Positions 27,511 to 35,896 of a stretch of DNA of 64,000 bases are shown piece by piece. Below the pieces are notes generated by a model. It was not told the DNA's origin. It did no database searches and worked only from the letters and a program-made list of their open reading frames with translations. The stretch covers positions 1 to 64,000 of the forward strand of contig JASJPB010000043.1 in assembly GCA_031426915.1 (NCBI GenBank). Reading direction: 5' to 3'. The position numbers and the translations under genes were made by a program. The stretch is from Sulfurimicrobium sp031426915. GTDB lineage: Bacteria; Pseudomonadota; Gammaproteobacteria; Burkholderiales; Sulfuricellaceae. Within the stretch, counting starts at the first letter, position 1, and each line of letters begins with the position of its first letter.

Positions 27511-28224
27511 ATGGGACAGAAGATACATCCGATCGGATTTCGCCTGAGTGTGCTGAAAAACTGGTCGTCCAAATGGTTTGCGAACAGCAAGAATTTTGCA
27601 GGAATGCTGCAGGAAGATATTAAAGTTCGCGCATTTCTGAAGAAGAAGCTTGCGCATGCGTCTGTTGGTCGGATTATGATCGAACGTCCAGCCCGCGATG
27701 CCAAGATAACGATTTACAGCGCGCGTCCTGGCGTCGTTATCGGCAAGAAGGGTGAGGATATCGAGGCGCTCAAGAGCGAATTGAAAAAAATGATGGGTGT
27801 GCCGGTGCACCTGAATATCGAAGAAATCCGCAAGCCTGAAATCGATGCAACTTTGATTGCCGAAAACATCGCGTCTCAGCTGGAAAAGCGTGTGATGTTC
27901 CGTCGTGCCATGAAGCGTTCAATGCAAAATGCCATGCGCCTCGGTGCACAAGGCATCAAGATTATGAGTGCGGGTCGTCTCAATGGTATCGAGATTGCAC
28001 GTACGGAGTGGTATCGCGAAGGCCGCGTGCCCTTGCATACCTTGCGTGCCGATATTGACTATGGTGTTGCTGAAGCAAAAACAACCTATGGGATTATCGG
28101 TATTAAGGTTTGGGTGTTCAAAGGCGAAGCATTGGGTAAAGGCGAATTGCCAGTCGCAATACCTGCCGCTGAACCGGTAAAGAGAGCGAGAAAGCCAGGA
28201 GCGAAACATGCTGCAGCCAGCTAG
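27511..28224 (+). CDS. rpsC: 30S ribosomal protein S3
   Basis: S3, 237 aa, forms the mRNA entry channel. It contains a KH domain with the GKKGEDIE loop (about residue 70) and the C-terminal domain with IKIMSAGRLNGIEIARTEW. The basic tail RKPGAKHAAAS overlaps the start of rplP by 17 nt. Confidence 0.97.
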   Translation: MGQKIHPIGFRLSVLKNWSSKWFANSKNFAGMLQEDIKVRAFLKKKLAHASVGRIMIERPARDAKITIYSARPGVVIGKKGEDIEALKSELKKMMGVPVHLNIEEIRKPEIDATLIAENIASQLEKRVMFRRAMKRSMQNAMRLGAQGIKIMSAGRLNGIEIARTEWYREGRVPLHTLRADIDYGVAEAKTTYGIIGIKVWVFKGEALGKGELPVAIPAAEPVKRARKPGAKHAAAS

Positions 28225-28624
28225 ACAAAAATTCCGCAAACAGCAAAAGGGCCGCAATACCGGCATCGCTACTCGCGGTAACAAGGTTAATTTCGGTGAA
28301 TTCGGTCTCAAGGCAATCGGTCGCGGCCGCCTGACGGCGCGTCAGATCGAGGCCGCACGCCGTGCAATGACGCGCCACATTAAACGCGGAGGCCGTATTT
28401 GGATTCGGATTTTTCCGGACAAACCGATTTCTAAAAAGCCGGCTGAAGTGCGGATGGGTAACGGCAAAGGAAATCCAGAGTACTTCGTTGCTGAGATTCA
28501 GCCTGGCAAAGTTCTGTATGAGATGGATGGGGTGACCGAAGAGTTGGCGCGCGAGGCATTTCGCCTGGCAGCTGCCAAATTGCCGATTGCAACAACTTTT
28601 GTACTTCGACATGTGGGTAGTTAA
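28208..28624 (+). CDS. rplP: 50S ribosomal protein L16
   Basis: L16, 138 aa, organises the A-site tRNA region of the 50S. It begins MLQPARQKFRKQQKGRN; the Arg in the KPAEVRMGNGKG segment is followed by the classic MGNGKG motif. The start overlaps rpsC by 17 nt. Confidence 0.97.
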   Translation: MLQPARQKFRKQQKGRNTGIATRGNKVNFGEFGLKAIGRGRLTARQIEAARRAMTRHIKRGGRIWIRIFPDKPISKKPAEVRMGNGKGNPEYFVAEIQPGKVLYEMDGVTEELAREAFRLAAAKLPIATTFVLRHVGS

Positions 28625-28626
28625 TT

Positions 28627-28821
28627 ATGAAAGCCAGCGAATTGAAAGCCAAATCGGCTGAAGAGTTGAATCAGGAGTTGGTTGAGTTGTTGCGCGCCCA
28701 GTTTGGTTTGCGCATGCAAATTTCCACTCAGCAAAGCAACAAGGTGGACCAGTTGGGTAAGGTTCGTAGGGACATTGCCAGGGTACGGACTATCATGAGC
28801 GAGAAGGCGAGACAAGCATGA
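28627..28821 (+). CDS. rpmC: 50S ribosomal protein L29
   Basis: L29, 64 aa, two-helix protein near the tunnel exit. Begins MKASELKAKSAEELNQEL and contains LRMQISTQQ and the VRRDIARVRT segment typical of the family. It lies 2 nt after rplP and overlaps rpsQ by ATGA. Confidence 0.97.
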   Translation: MKASELKAKSAEELNQELVELLRAQFGLRMQISTQQSNKVDQLGKVRRDIARVRTIMSEKARQA

Positions 28822-29075
28822 GCGAAGTGAAAGTAACTCGCGCGCTGATTGGGCGCGTGGTAAGCGACAAGATGGAAAAGACGGTAACGGTTCTGGTCGA
28901 ACGTAAGGTTAAGCACCCTTTGTACGGCAAGATCATTAGCCGCTCAAAGAAATATCATGCGCACGACGAAAACAACGAGTTCCATGAGGGTGACCTGGTG
29001 GAAATCCAGGAATGTCGTCCGATTGCTAAAACAAAGGCATGGCGCGTAAGTAAATTGGTTGAGAAAGTGGCTTGA
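28818..29075 (+). CDS. rpsQ: 30S ribosomal protein S17
   Basis: S17, 85 aa, primary 16S rRNA binder with an OB fold. Recognised from GRVVSDKMEKTVTVLVERKVKHPLYGK and the VEIQECRPIAKTKAW segment. It ends the S10 gene group; a 166-nt spacer with a promoter follows. Confidence 0.97.
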   Translation: MSEVKVTRALIGRVVSDKMEKTVTVLVERKVKHPLYGKIISRSKKYHAHDENNEFHEGDLVEIQECRPIAKTKAWRVSKLVEKVA

Positions 29076-29085
29076 TTGCTTTCCC

Positions 29086-29114
29086 TTGCTTAAACGGTAA
29101 TACCAATATACAAT
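29086..29114 (+). promoter_or_regulatory. Sigma70-type promoter of the spc operon
   Basis: TTGCTT (29086-29091), 17-bp spacer, TACAAT (29109-29114), in the 166-nt spacer between rpsQ and rplN, giving a leader of about 120 nt. The position matches the conserved start of the spc operon. Confidence 0.65.
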
Positions 29115-29241
29115 AGCCGTCTTTTGTTAGCGATACCCCTGAAGCTGCTGTCGCTGCCGTAAGGGTCCAAAACTAACCGTCGACTAACCTGCCGGTTCTT
29201 CTATGGAACTGCGGCAATGACGGCTCAAGTTGGAGAGAGTA

Positions 29242-29610
29242 ATGATTCAAATGCAATCTGTGCTGGATGTGGCGGACAATACTGGTGCGCGTTCTGTGAT
29301 GTGCATTAAGGTGTTGGGCGGATCCAAGCGTCGTTACGCCGGAATCGGCGATATCATCAAAGTCAGTATCAAAGATGCAGCCCCTCGCGGTCGTGTTAAG
29401 AAGGGTGACGTCTACAGCGCCGTAGTGGTTCGTACGGCCAAGGGCGTGCGACGTCCCGATGGTTCCCTTGTCAAGTTTGATGGCAATGCAGCAGTGTTGC
29501 TAAACAACAAGCTGGAGCCAATTGGAACCCGCATCTTCGGGCCGGTTACTCGTGAGCTGCGTACTGAGCGGTTTATGAAGATCGTGTCTCTGGCACCTGA
29601 AGTACTGTAA
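29242..29610 (+). CDS. rplN: 50S ribosomal protein L14
   Basis: L14, 122 aa, contacts 16S rRNA in bridge B8. Start ATG 29242 (MIQMQSVLDVADNTGAR) follows GGAGAG; a GTG-type start four codons upstream lacks a site. The motif VKKGDVYSAVVVRT is typical. First gene of the spc operon. Confidence 0.97.
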   Translation: MIQMQSVLDVADNTGARSVMCIKVLGGSKRRYAGIGDIIKVSIKDAAPRGRVKKGDVYSAVVVRTAKGVRRPDGSLVKFDGNAAVLLNNKLEPIGTRIFGPVTRELRTERFMKIVSLAPEVL

Positions 29611-29619
29611 GGAGGCGAA

Positions 29620-29934
29620 ATGAATAAAATTCGCAAGGGCGATGACGTGATCGTTATTGCCGGTAAGGACAAAGGCAAGCGTGGATCTATTTTGCGTATG
29701 CTTGAGGGAAAGGTTGTGGTCGAGGGTGCTAACAAGGTTAAAAAGCACCAGAAACCAAACCCGATAAAGGGTGCGACGGGTGGTATCGTGGAAATGGAAA
29801 TGCCGCTGGATATCTCCAATGTGGCTCTGTTCAATCCCGCGACCAAAAAAGCTGACCGTGTCGGGATTAAGGAACTGGAAGGTGGCCGCAAGGTTCGCTT
29901 CTTCAAGTCCAACGGCGAAGTGATAGACGCGTAA
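29620..29934 (+). CDS. rplX: 50S ribosomal protein L24
   Basis: L24, 104 aa, an assembly initiator protein with a KOW motif (MNKIRKGDDVIVIAGKDKGKRG, residues 1-22 region). It sits 9 nt after rplN behind a strong AAGGAGG. Confidence 0.97.
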   Translation: MNKIRKGDDVIVIAGKDKGKRGSILRMLEGKVVVEGANKVKKHQKPNPIKGATGGIVEMEMPLDISNVALFNPATKKADRVGIKELEGGRKVRFFKSNGEVIDA

Positions 29935-29943
29935 GGATTAGAC

Positions 29944-30483
29944 ATGGCTCGATTTCATGATTTTTATAGGGATACGGTGGTTAAACAGCTGACTCAGCAG
30001 TTTGGCTACAAGTCCGTGATGGAAGTGCCGCGTATCGATAAAATCACTCTCAATATGGGGGTGGGTGAGGCGGTTGCGGATAAGAAGGTTATGGAGCATG
30101 CGGTGGGTGATATGCAGAAAATTGCTGGCCAGAAGCCGGTGGTTACGAATGCAAAAAAATCCATTGCGGGTTTCAAGATTCGCGAAGGCTATCCGGTAGG
30201 CTGTAAGGTCACGTTGCGCAAGGAGCGTATGTATGAGTTCCTTGACCGCTTGGTTACTGTCGCGATTCCCCGTATCAGAGACTTTCGCGGAATTTCCGCC
30301 AAGTCGTTTGATGGTCGTGGTAATTACAACATGGGCGTCCGTGAGCAAATTATTTTTCCGGAAATTGAGTACGAGAAGATTGATGCGCTACGCGGCATGA
30401 ATATTACTATTACCACTACTGCCAAAACGGATGAAGAAGCGCGTGCATTGCTTGCTGCGTTTAGCTTCCCGTTCAAGAACTGA
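29944..30483 (+). CDS. rplE: 50S ribosomal protein L5
   Basis: L5, 179 aa, binds 5S rRNA in the central protuberance. The loop RIRDFRGISAKSFDGRGNY and GVREQIIFPEI are family signatures. Nine nucleotides after rplX. Confidence 0.97.
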   Translation: MARFHDFYRDTVVKQLTQQFGYKSVMEVPRIDKITLNMGVGEAVADKKVMEHAVGDMQKIAGQKPVVTNAKKSIAGFKIREGYPVGCKVTLRKERMYEFLDRLVTVAIPRIRDFRGISAKSFDGRGNYNMGVREQIIFPEIEYEKIDALRGMNITITTTAKTDEEARALLAAFSFPFKN

Positions 30484-30490
30484 GGTAGAT

Positions 30491-30796
30491 ATGGCGAAAA
30501 CATCTCTGATTAATCGTGACCTTAAGCGTCGCGAAACAGTAAAAAAATACGCGTCAAGGCGCGCTGATTTGATTGCGACAATGAACAACGTCAAGCTGAG
30601 TGACGAGGATCGATTTGCGGCACGCCTCAAGTTTCAGCAGTTGCCGCGAGATGCGAGCCCGGTTCGTTTGCGGAATAGGTGTGCTCTGACTGGGCGCCCG
30701 CGCGGTACATATCGCAAATTCGGACTTGGGCGCAGTAAGTTGCGTGATCTGGCCATGCGCGGAGAGATCCCGGGCATGACCAAGGCCAGCTGGTAA
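30491..30796 (+). CDS. rpsN: 30S ribosomal protein S14
   Basis: S14, 101 aa, of the long zinc-free type: the C-terminal half has a single Cys in RNRCALTGRPRGTYRKFGL rather than two CxxC pairs. ATG 30491 (MAKTSLINRD) follows GAGGT; longer in-frame extensions run into rplE. Confidence 0.96.
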   Translation: MAKTSLINRDLKRRETVKKYASRRADLIATMNNVKLSDEDRFAARLKFQQLPRDASPVRLRNRCALTGRPRGTYRKFGLGRSKLRDLAMRGEIPGMTKASW

Positions 30797-30811
30797 CGGG
30801 AGAATACGACA

Positions 30812-31207
30812 ATGAGTATGAGTGATCCGATCGCCGATATGCTGACCCGTATCCGTAATGCGCAACGTGCTGAAAAGGTTGCAGTTGCAATGCCTTCGTC
30901 TAAGGTGAAGGTGTCAATTGCCGGTGTGCTGAAGGAAGAGGGTTACATTGAGGATTTTGGCGTGCGCGAAGAAGAAGGTAAGCCAGTTCTTGAAGTGCAG
31001 CTTAAATATTATGCTGGTCGCCCAGTGATTGAGAAAATACAGCGCGTAAGCCGTCCAGGTTTGCGCATTTATAAAGGTAGCCAGGACTTGCCCAAAGTGA
31101 TGAATGGTTTGGGTGTCGCCATTGTTTCCACCTCCAAAGGTGTGATGACGGATCGCAAGGCTCGCGCCAGCGGTGTTGGCGGCGAAGTCCTGTGTGTCGT
31201 GGCATGA
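30812..31207 (+). CDS. rpsH: 30S ribosomal protein S8
   Basis: S8, 131 aa, binds 16S helix 21 and in E. coli represses the spc operon at rplE. Recognised from SDPIADMLTRIRNAQ and STSKGVMTDRKAR. ATG 30812 is preceded by GGGAG; ATG 30818 is an alternative that matches the shorter family N-terminus. Confidence 0.96.
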   Translation: MSMSDPIADMLTRIRNAQRAEKVAVAMPSSKVKVSIAGVLKEEGYIEDFGVREEEGKPVLEVQLKYYAGRPVIEKIQRVSRPGLRIYKGSQDLPKVMNGLGVAIVSTSKGVMTDRKARASGVGGEVLCVVA

Positions 31208-31218
31208 TGAGGTGATGC

Positions 31219-31752
31219 ATGTCCAGAATAGCTAAATATCCAGTAGTTGTGCCGGCAGGAGTGGAAGTGTCCATGTCGGTAAATGAAGTCACGGTTAAGG
31301 GCCCCCTCGGAACGCTGAGGCAGGGTTTGACATCTGAGGTGACTGTGGTTCGCGAGGGCGATAGCCTGCAGTGTTCGGCAGCCAATGAGACCAAGCAGGC
31401 AAACGCAATGTCCGGGACTGTCCGTGCGCTGCTTGCTAACATGGTAAAGGGTGTGTCGCAAGGCTTTGAACGAAAGTTAACTTTGGTCGGCGTTGGTTAT
31501 CGTGCTCAGGCTAAGGGTGATGTGTTGAGTCTTGCGCTTGGTTTTTCTCATCCGGTTGACCATCAAATGCCTGCGGGTGTCAGGGTAGAAACGCCCACCC
31601 AGACTGAAATCCTGATTAAGGGTATTGATAAGCAGCAAGTCGGGCAGGTTGCTGCCGAAGTTCGCGCTTACCGTAGTCCTGAGCCTTACAAAGGTAAGGG
31701 TGTTCGCTACTCTGATGAGGTAGTAGCGATCAAGGAAACCAAGAAGAAATAA
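31219..31752 (+). CDS. rplF: 50S ribosomal protein L6
   Basis: L6, 177 aa, two repeated L6 folds near the factor-binding site. The C-terminal signature PEPYKGKGVRYSDE is intact. It begins MSRIAKYPVVVPAGV and lies 11 nt after rpsH. Confidence 0.97.
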   Translation: MSRIAKYPVVVPAGVEVSMSVNEVTVKGPLGTLRQGLTSEVTVVREGDSLQCSAANETKQANAMSGTVRALLANMVKGVSQGFERKLTLVGVGYRAQAKGDVLSLALGFSHPVDHQMPAGVRVETPTQTEILIKGIDKQQVGQVAAEVRAYRSPEPYKGKGVRYSDEVVAIKETKKK

Positions 31753-31766
31753 TCGAGGCTAGAGTC

Positions 31767-32120
31767 ATGAATAAAAATCAAGCTCGTTTGCGCCGGTCAC
31801 GTAAAACCCGTGCCAAGCTCGCAGAGTTGAAAGTGGTACGTTTGGCTGTTCACCGTACCAATTGCCACATGTACGCACAGATTATCGATGCGTCTGGCGG
31901 TAAGGTTCTAGCCAGCGCTTCTACGGTTGAAGTAGATGTCCGCAAGGAACTTAGCAACGGCGGTAATGCCGCTGCGGCAGCGATTGTCGGAAAGCGTATT
32001 GCTGAAAAGGCGAAGAGTCTTGGCATTGAAAAAGTGGCGTTTGACCGCTCAGGCTTCAGGTACCACGGCCGGGTAAAGTCATTGGCCGATGCGGCGCGTG
32101 AAAACGGTCTGGTATTCTAA
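31767..32120 (+). CDS. rplR: 50S ribosomal protein L18
   Basis: L18, 117 aa, 5S rRNA-binding protein of the central protuberance. The C-terminal DRSGFRYHGRVKSLADAARE is the family signature. It follows rplF by 14 nt. Confidence 0.97.
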   Translation: MNKNQARLRRSRKTRAKLAELKVVRLAVHRTNCHMYAQIIDASGGKVLASASTVEVDVRKELSNGGNAAAAAIVGKRIAEKAKSLGIEKVAFDRSGFRYHGRVKSLADAARENGLVF

Positions 32121-32132
32121 GCGGGGGCAATG

Positions 32133-32639
32133 ATGGCAAGAATGGATATGGAAGATCGCGGCGACGGCTTGCGGGAAAAAATGATTTCGGTGAACCGCGT
32201 CACCAAGGTAGTTAAGGGTGGCCGGATCATGGGTTTTGCTGCACTTACCGTGGTCGGTGATGGTGAGGGCGGTATCGGTATGGGTAAGGGAAAGGCCAAG
32301 GAAGTCCCGGTTTCGGTACAGAAGGCTATGGACGAAGCGCGTCGCAACCTGGTCAAGGTTAATTTGAAAAATGGAACCTTGCATCACGCTGTTATTGGTG
32401 AACATGGCGCCGCAAAGGTCTATATGCAACCGGCTTCCGAAGGTACCGGAATTATTGCCGGTGGCCCGATGCGTGCTATTTTCGAAGTGATGGGAGTGCA
32501 TAACGTATTGGCGAAGTGCATTGGTTCTACCAATCCTTACAATATGGTACGCGCCACTATCAATGGCCTTATGTCTATGAACACCCCGTCCGAAATCGCG
32601 GCAAAGCGCGGTAAGACGGTGGAAGAGATACTGGGGTAA
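32133..32639 (+). CDS. rpsE: 30S ribosomal protein S5
   Basis: S5, 168 aa, at the mRNA entry, with a double-stranded-RNA-binding-like fold. The loop NRVTKVVKGGRIMGFAAL carries the usual residues of the spectinomycin region. Two ATGs are adjacent (32130, 32133); spacing to the G-rich site favours the second. Confidence 0.95.
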   Translation: MARMDMEDRGDGLREKMISVNRVTKVVKGGRIMGFAALTVVGDGEGGIGMGKGKAKEVPVSVQKAMDEARRNLVKVNLKNGTLHHAVIGEHGAAKVYMQPASEGTGIIAGGPMRAIFEVMGVHNVLAKCIGSTNPYNMVRATINGLMSMNTPSEIAAKRGKTVEEILG

Positions 32640-32642
32640 TTC

Positions 32643-32831
32643 ATGTCTAATACACCTAAAACCTTGAAAGTAACCCTAGTCAAGAGCACGATCGGCTGTA
32701 TAGAAGCCCACCGCGCTTCAGTGCGAGGACTTGGTTTGCGTCGTCTGAATCACACGGTGGATGTGCAGGATACACCGGCGATTCGCGGCATGATCAACAA
32801 AGTGAATTACCTGTTGAAGTGCGAGGAATAA
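32643..32831 (+). CDS. rpmD: 50S ribosomal protein L30
   Basis: L30, 62 aa, small one-domain protein. Recognised from VTLVKSTIGCIEAHRASVRGLGLRR and RGMINKVNYL. Three nucleotides after rpsE and directly abutting rplO. Confidence 0.96.
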   Translation: MSNTPKTLKVTLVKSTIGCIEAHRASVRGLGLRRLNHTVDVQDTPAIRGMINKVNYLLKCEE

Positions 32832-33272
32832 ATGCAGCTCAATACTCTAAAACCTGCTATCGGTAGCAAGCACGCCAAGCGTCGAGTAGGACGCGGTATC
32901 GGAAGTGGTCTTGGCAAAACTGCTGGCCGTGGACACAAAGGTCAAAAATCGCGTGCTGGCGGTTTCCATAAAGTTGGCTTTGAAGGCGGTCAGATGCCTC
33001 TGCAACGTCGCTTGCCAAAGCGTGGTTTTGTCTCGCTGACCAAGGGCAATGTTGTTCAAGTACGCTTGTCAGATCTGAATAATTTGCCGGTGGATGCGGT
33101 GGATTTGCTGGTTTTGAAGCAGGCGGGCGTCGTTTCTGGGGAAGCGCTGGGGGCCAAGGTTTTTCTCTCTGGTAAGCTGGAAAAGGCCATAAAGTTGCAG
33201 GGCATTCTGGTAACCAAGGGCGCTAGGGCTGCCATTGAAGCTGCCGGCGGCAGTGTTGCGGGTCTGGAGTAA
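32832..33272 (+). CDS. rplO: 50S ribosomal protein L15
   Basis: L15, 146 aa, late-assembly protein with a long Gly/Arg-rich N-terminal extension (GRGIGSGLGKTAGRGHKGQK) that penetrates 23S rRNA. It abuts rpmD without spacer; secY starts 2 nt after it. Confidence 0.97.
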   Translation: MQLNTLKPAIGSKHAKRRVGRGIGSGLGKTAGRGHKGQKSRAGGFHKVGFEGGQMPLQRRLPKRGFVSLTKGNVVQVRLSDLNNLPVDAVDLLVLKQAGVVSGEALGAKVFLSGKLEKAIKLQGILVTKGARAAIEAAGGSVAGLE

Positions 33273-33274
33273 TC

Positions 33275-34600
33275 TTGGCACAAGCTAAAGCGGCCTCCGG
33301 GTCCACAGGAAAGTTTTCTGACCTAAAGCAGCGAATTCTATTCGTTGTTGGGGCACTGGTCGTATATCGAATTGGCACCTACATTCCGGTTCCTGGTATC
33401 GACCCTGCAGTGCTTGGACAGTTGTTCAAGTCTCAGCAAGGCGGCATCCTGGGTATGTTCAACATGTTCTCCGGCGGCGCGCTCTCTCGCTTCAGCGTGC
33501 TGGCATTGGGGATCATGCCCTATATTTCATCGTCCATTATCATGCAGTTGATGACAGTGGTTTCGCCGCAACTTGAGCAGATGAAGAAAGAGGGTGAGTC
33601 AGGCCGCAAGAAAATCACCCAGTACACGCGGTATGGTACGGTTGCCCTTGCGCTTTTTCAGGGGGTGGGCATCGCGCTTGCACTTGAAGCTCAGCCAGGA
33701 CTGGTTATTGAACCAGGCCTGATGTTCCGTGCAACCACCGTGATCACATTGATGACCGGCACCATGTTTCTTATGTGGCTGGGTGAGCAAATAACCGAGC
33801 GTGGTATCGGGAATGGTATATCGATCATAATTTTCGGTGGTATCGTAGCTGGCTTGCCGCAGGCGATTTTTGGCACACTAGAGTTGACACGAACCGGTGC
33901 ATTTTCGATTCCCTTGGTCATACTGCTTTTTATCGCAGCAATTGCAGTTACTGGATTCGTGGTTTTTGTCGAGCGGGGACAGCGCAAGATTCTTGTTAAC
34001 TACGCCAAGCGTCAAGTGGGGAGGCATGTCGTTGGCGGCCAAAGCTCTCACTTGCCTCTGAAATTGAATATGGCAGGTGTGATTCCTCCAATTTTTGCCT
34101 CAAGCATTATTCTTTTTCCTGCCACTTTGGCTGGCTGGTTCGGCAGTAGCGAGAATATGACATGGTTGCGTGACATCGGTTCAACGCTTTCACCTGGGCA
34201 ACCGCTGTATGTAATGTTGTATGCAACAGCAATTATTTTCTTCTGCTTCTTTTATACGGCCTTGGTGTTTAACCCCAAGGAAACTGCGGATAATTTGAAA
34301 AAGAGTGGTGCTTTTGTCCCTGGAATTCGTCCAGGAGAACAAACTGCTAAATACATTGATCGCATTATGGCGCGGCTGACTTTGACGGGTGCTCTGTACA
34401 TCACGTTGGTATGCTTGCTCCCCGAGTTTTTGATCGTTAAGTGGAATGTGCCATTTTATTTTGGTGGAACTTCACTTTTGATTATTGTTGTTGTAACCAT
34501 GGATTTCATGGCGCAGGTCCAGTCGTATCTGATGTCTCATCAGTACGAGAGCTTGTTGAAGAAAGCAAATTTCAAGGGCGGTGGCATTTTGCCCCGCTGA
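33275..34600 (+). CDS. secY: Preprotein translocase subunit SecY
   Basis: SecY, 441 aa, the ten-helix channel of the inner-membrane translocon. Signatures include GIMPYISSSIIMQL, the cytosolic loop YAKRQVGRHVVGGQSSHLPLKLN and GGTSLLIIVVV. The start is TTG 33275 (giving MAQAKAASG) with GGAG upstream in the end of rplO. It pairs with SecE encoded at 7641. Confidence 0.96.
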   Translation: MAQAKAASGSTGKFSDLKQRILFVVGALVVYRIGTYIPVPGIDPAVLGQLFKSQQGGILGMFNMFSGGALSRFSVLALGIMPYISSSIIMQLMTVVSPQLEQMKKEGESGRKKITQYTRYGTVALALFQGVGIALALEAQPGLVIEPGLMFRATTVITLMTGTMFLMWLGEQITERGIGNGISIIIFGGIVAGLPQAIFGTLELTRTGAFSIPLVILLFIAAIAVTGFVVFVERGQRKILVNYAKRQVGRHVVGGQSSHLPLKLNMAGVIPPIFASSIILFPATLAGWFGSSENMTWLRDIGSTLSPGQPLYVMLYATAIIFFCFFYTALVFNPKETADNLKKSGAFVPGIRPGEQTAKYIDRIMARLTLTGALYITLVCLLPEFLIVKWNVPFYFGGTSLLIIVVVTMDFMAQVQSYLMSHQYESLLKKANFKGGGILPR

Positions 34601-34624
34601 TTTTAGATAAAACGGATTAACTGA

Positions 34625-34843
34625 ATGGCAAAAGAAGACACGATTGAGATGCAAGGGGAGGTACTGGAAAATCTTCCTAATGCAACCTTTCGCGTCAAGC
34701 TTGAGAATGGACATGTTGTGCTGGGTTATATTTCCGGAAAAATGCGTATGCATTACATCAGGATACTTCCCGGAGACAAAGTGACAGTCGAGCTTACACC
34801 ATATGATTTATCCAGGGCGCGCATCATTTTCCGTGCCAAGTAA
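34625..34843 (+). CDS. infA: Translation initiation factor IF-1
   Basis: IF-1, 72 aa, an OB-fold protein that occupies the ribosomal A site during initiation. It begins MAKEDTIEMQGEVLENLPN and contains GKMRMHYIRILPGDKV. The location between secY and rpmJ is the usual one in Betaproteobacteria. Confidence 0.97.
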   Translation: MAKEDTIEMQGEVLENLPNATFRVKLENGHVVLGYISGKMRMHYIRILPGDKVTVELTPYDLSRARIIFRAK

Positions 34844-34886
34844 TAAAACTGTCAGGTTTCCTGGTGGTCAGCTTAAGGAGTTATAA

Positions 34887-35000
34887 ATGAGAGTTCGTGC
34901 TGCGGTTAAAAAGATTTGCCGTAAATGTAAAATGGTGCGGCGTAAAGGTGTTTTGCGTGTGATTTGTGAAGAAGCACGTCACAAGCAACGTCAGGGTTGA
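34887..35000 (+). CDS. rpmJ: 50S ribosomal protein L36 (zinc-binding form)
   Basis: L36, 37 aa, found by translating the spacer after infA: MRVRAAVKKICRKCKMVRRK with the remainder GVLRVICEEARHKQRQG. It has the zinc-ribbon pattern Cys11-x2-Cys14-x12-Cys27-x4-His32, so it is the zinc-containing form. AAGGAG lies 7 nt before ATG. Its stop TGA is part of the -35 box of the next promoter. Confidence 0.96.
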   Translation: MRVRAAVKKICRKCKMVRRKGVLRVICEEARHKQRQG

Positions 35001-35025
35001 TTGTTGTCGCCAGTGGTGATAAAAT
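34997..35025 (+). promoter_or_regulatory. Sigma70-type promoter of the alpha operon
   Basis: TTGATT (34997-35002), 17-bp spacer, TAAAAT (35020-35025), upstream of rpsM. The -35 box overlaps the rpmJ stop codon (34998-35000), the same geometry as the str promoter at the end of rpoC. Confidence 0.65.
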
Positions 35026-35068
35026 CCGATGTTTTTCTATTCTAATTTTTGCTGTTTGGAGTGACTGA

Positions 35069-35431
35069 ATGGCCCGCATTGCAGGGGTGAATATCCCAAA
35101 CCATCAACACACCGAGATCGCACTGACTTCCATTTATGGCGTCGGGCGCACTAGGTCACGGCAGATTTGCGCTGCTGCCGGCGTTAATACGTCCACTAAA
35201 ATCAAGGACCTGAGCGACAGCGATGTTGAAAGGTTGCGCGATGAGGTCGGCAAGTTCACTGTAGAAGGCGATCTGCGTCGCGAAGTAACCATGAGCATCA
35301 AGCGCCTGATGGACCTTGGTTGTTATCGTGGCTTGCGTCACCGTCGTGGTTTGCCGGTGCGCGGACAGCGTACCCGCACCAATGCCCGCACGCGCAAGGG
35401 ACCGCGCAAGGCAATCCGCGCTACCAAATAA
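35069..35431 (+). CDS. rpsM: 30S ribosomal protein S13
   Basis: S13, 120 aa, head protein contacting P-site tRNA and the 50S. Recognised from ARIAGVNIPNHQHTEIALT and the basic tail RTRTNARTRKGPRKAIR. First gene of the alpha operon, with GGAG before ATG. Confidence 0.97.
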   Translation: MARIAGVNIPNHQHTEIALTSIYGVGRTRSRQICAAAGVNTSTKIKDLSDSDVERLRDEVGKFTVEGDLRREVTMSIKRLMDLGCYRGLRHRRGLPVRGQRTRTNARTRKGPRKAIRATK

Positions 35432-35460
35432 ATAGACCGCGGATAAGTAAAGGATAAGTT

Positions 35461-35850
35461 ATGGCTAAACCAAACGTTCGGGTGCGCAAGAAAGTTAAAA
35501 AGAATGTGGCAGAAGGTATCGCTCACGTTCATGCATCCTTTAATAACACTATTGTCACGATTACTGACCGCCAGGGTAACGCGCTTTCTTGGGCGACTTC
35601 AGGTGGAAGCGGTTTCCGTGGTTCGCGCAAAAGCACTCCCTTTGCTGCGCAGATTGCAGCCGAACATGCGGGCAAGGCGGCACAGGAGTACGGCGTCAAG
35701 AATCTTGAGGTTCGTATCAAGGGGCCTGGTCCGGGACGTGAGTCCGCAGTGCGCGCCTTGAATGCGGTTGGCTTTAAGATTACCGGCATTACCGATGTTA
35801 CCCCGATTCCGCACAACGGCTGCCGTCCGCCCAAGAAGCGGCGTATTTAA
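35461..35850 (+). CDS. rpsK: 30S ribosomal protein S11
   Basis: S11, 129 aa, platform protein. Family signatures are ISDRQGN-like TDRQGNALSWATSGG and DVTPIPHNGCRPPKKRR at the C-terminus. Between rpsM and rpsD as usual. Confidence 0.97.
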   Translation: MAKPNVRVRKKVKKNVAEGIAHVHASFNNTIVTITDRQGNALSWATSGGSGFRGSRKSTPFAAQIAAEHAGKAAQEYGVKNLEVRIKGPGPGRESAVRALNAVGFKITGITDVTPIPHNGCRPPKKRRI

Positions 35851-35896
35851 GCAGCAACGTATCTGATACGGCAAATTATTTTGCAGGAGAATTACC

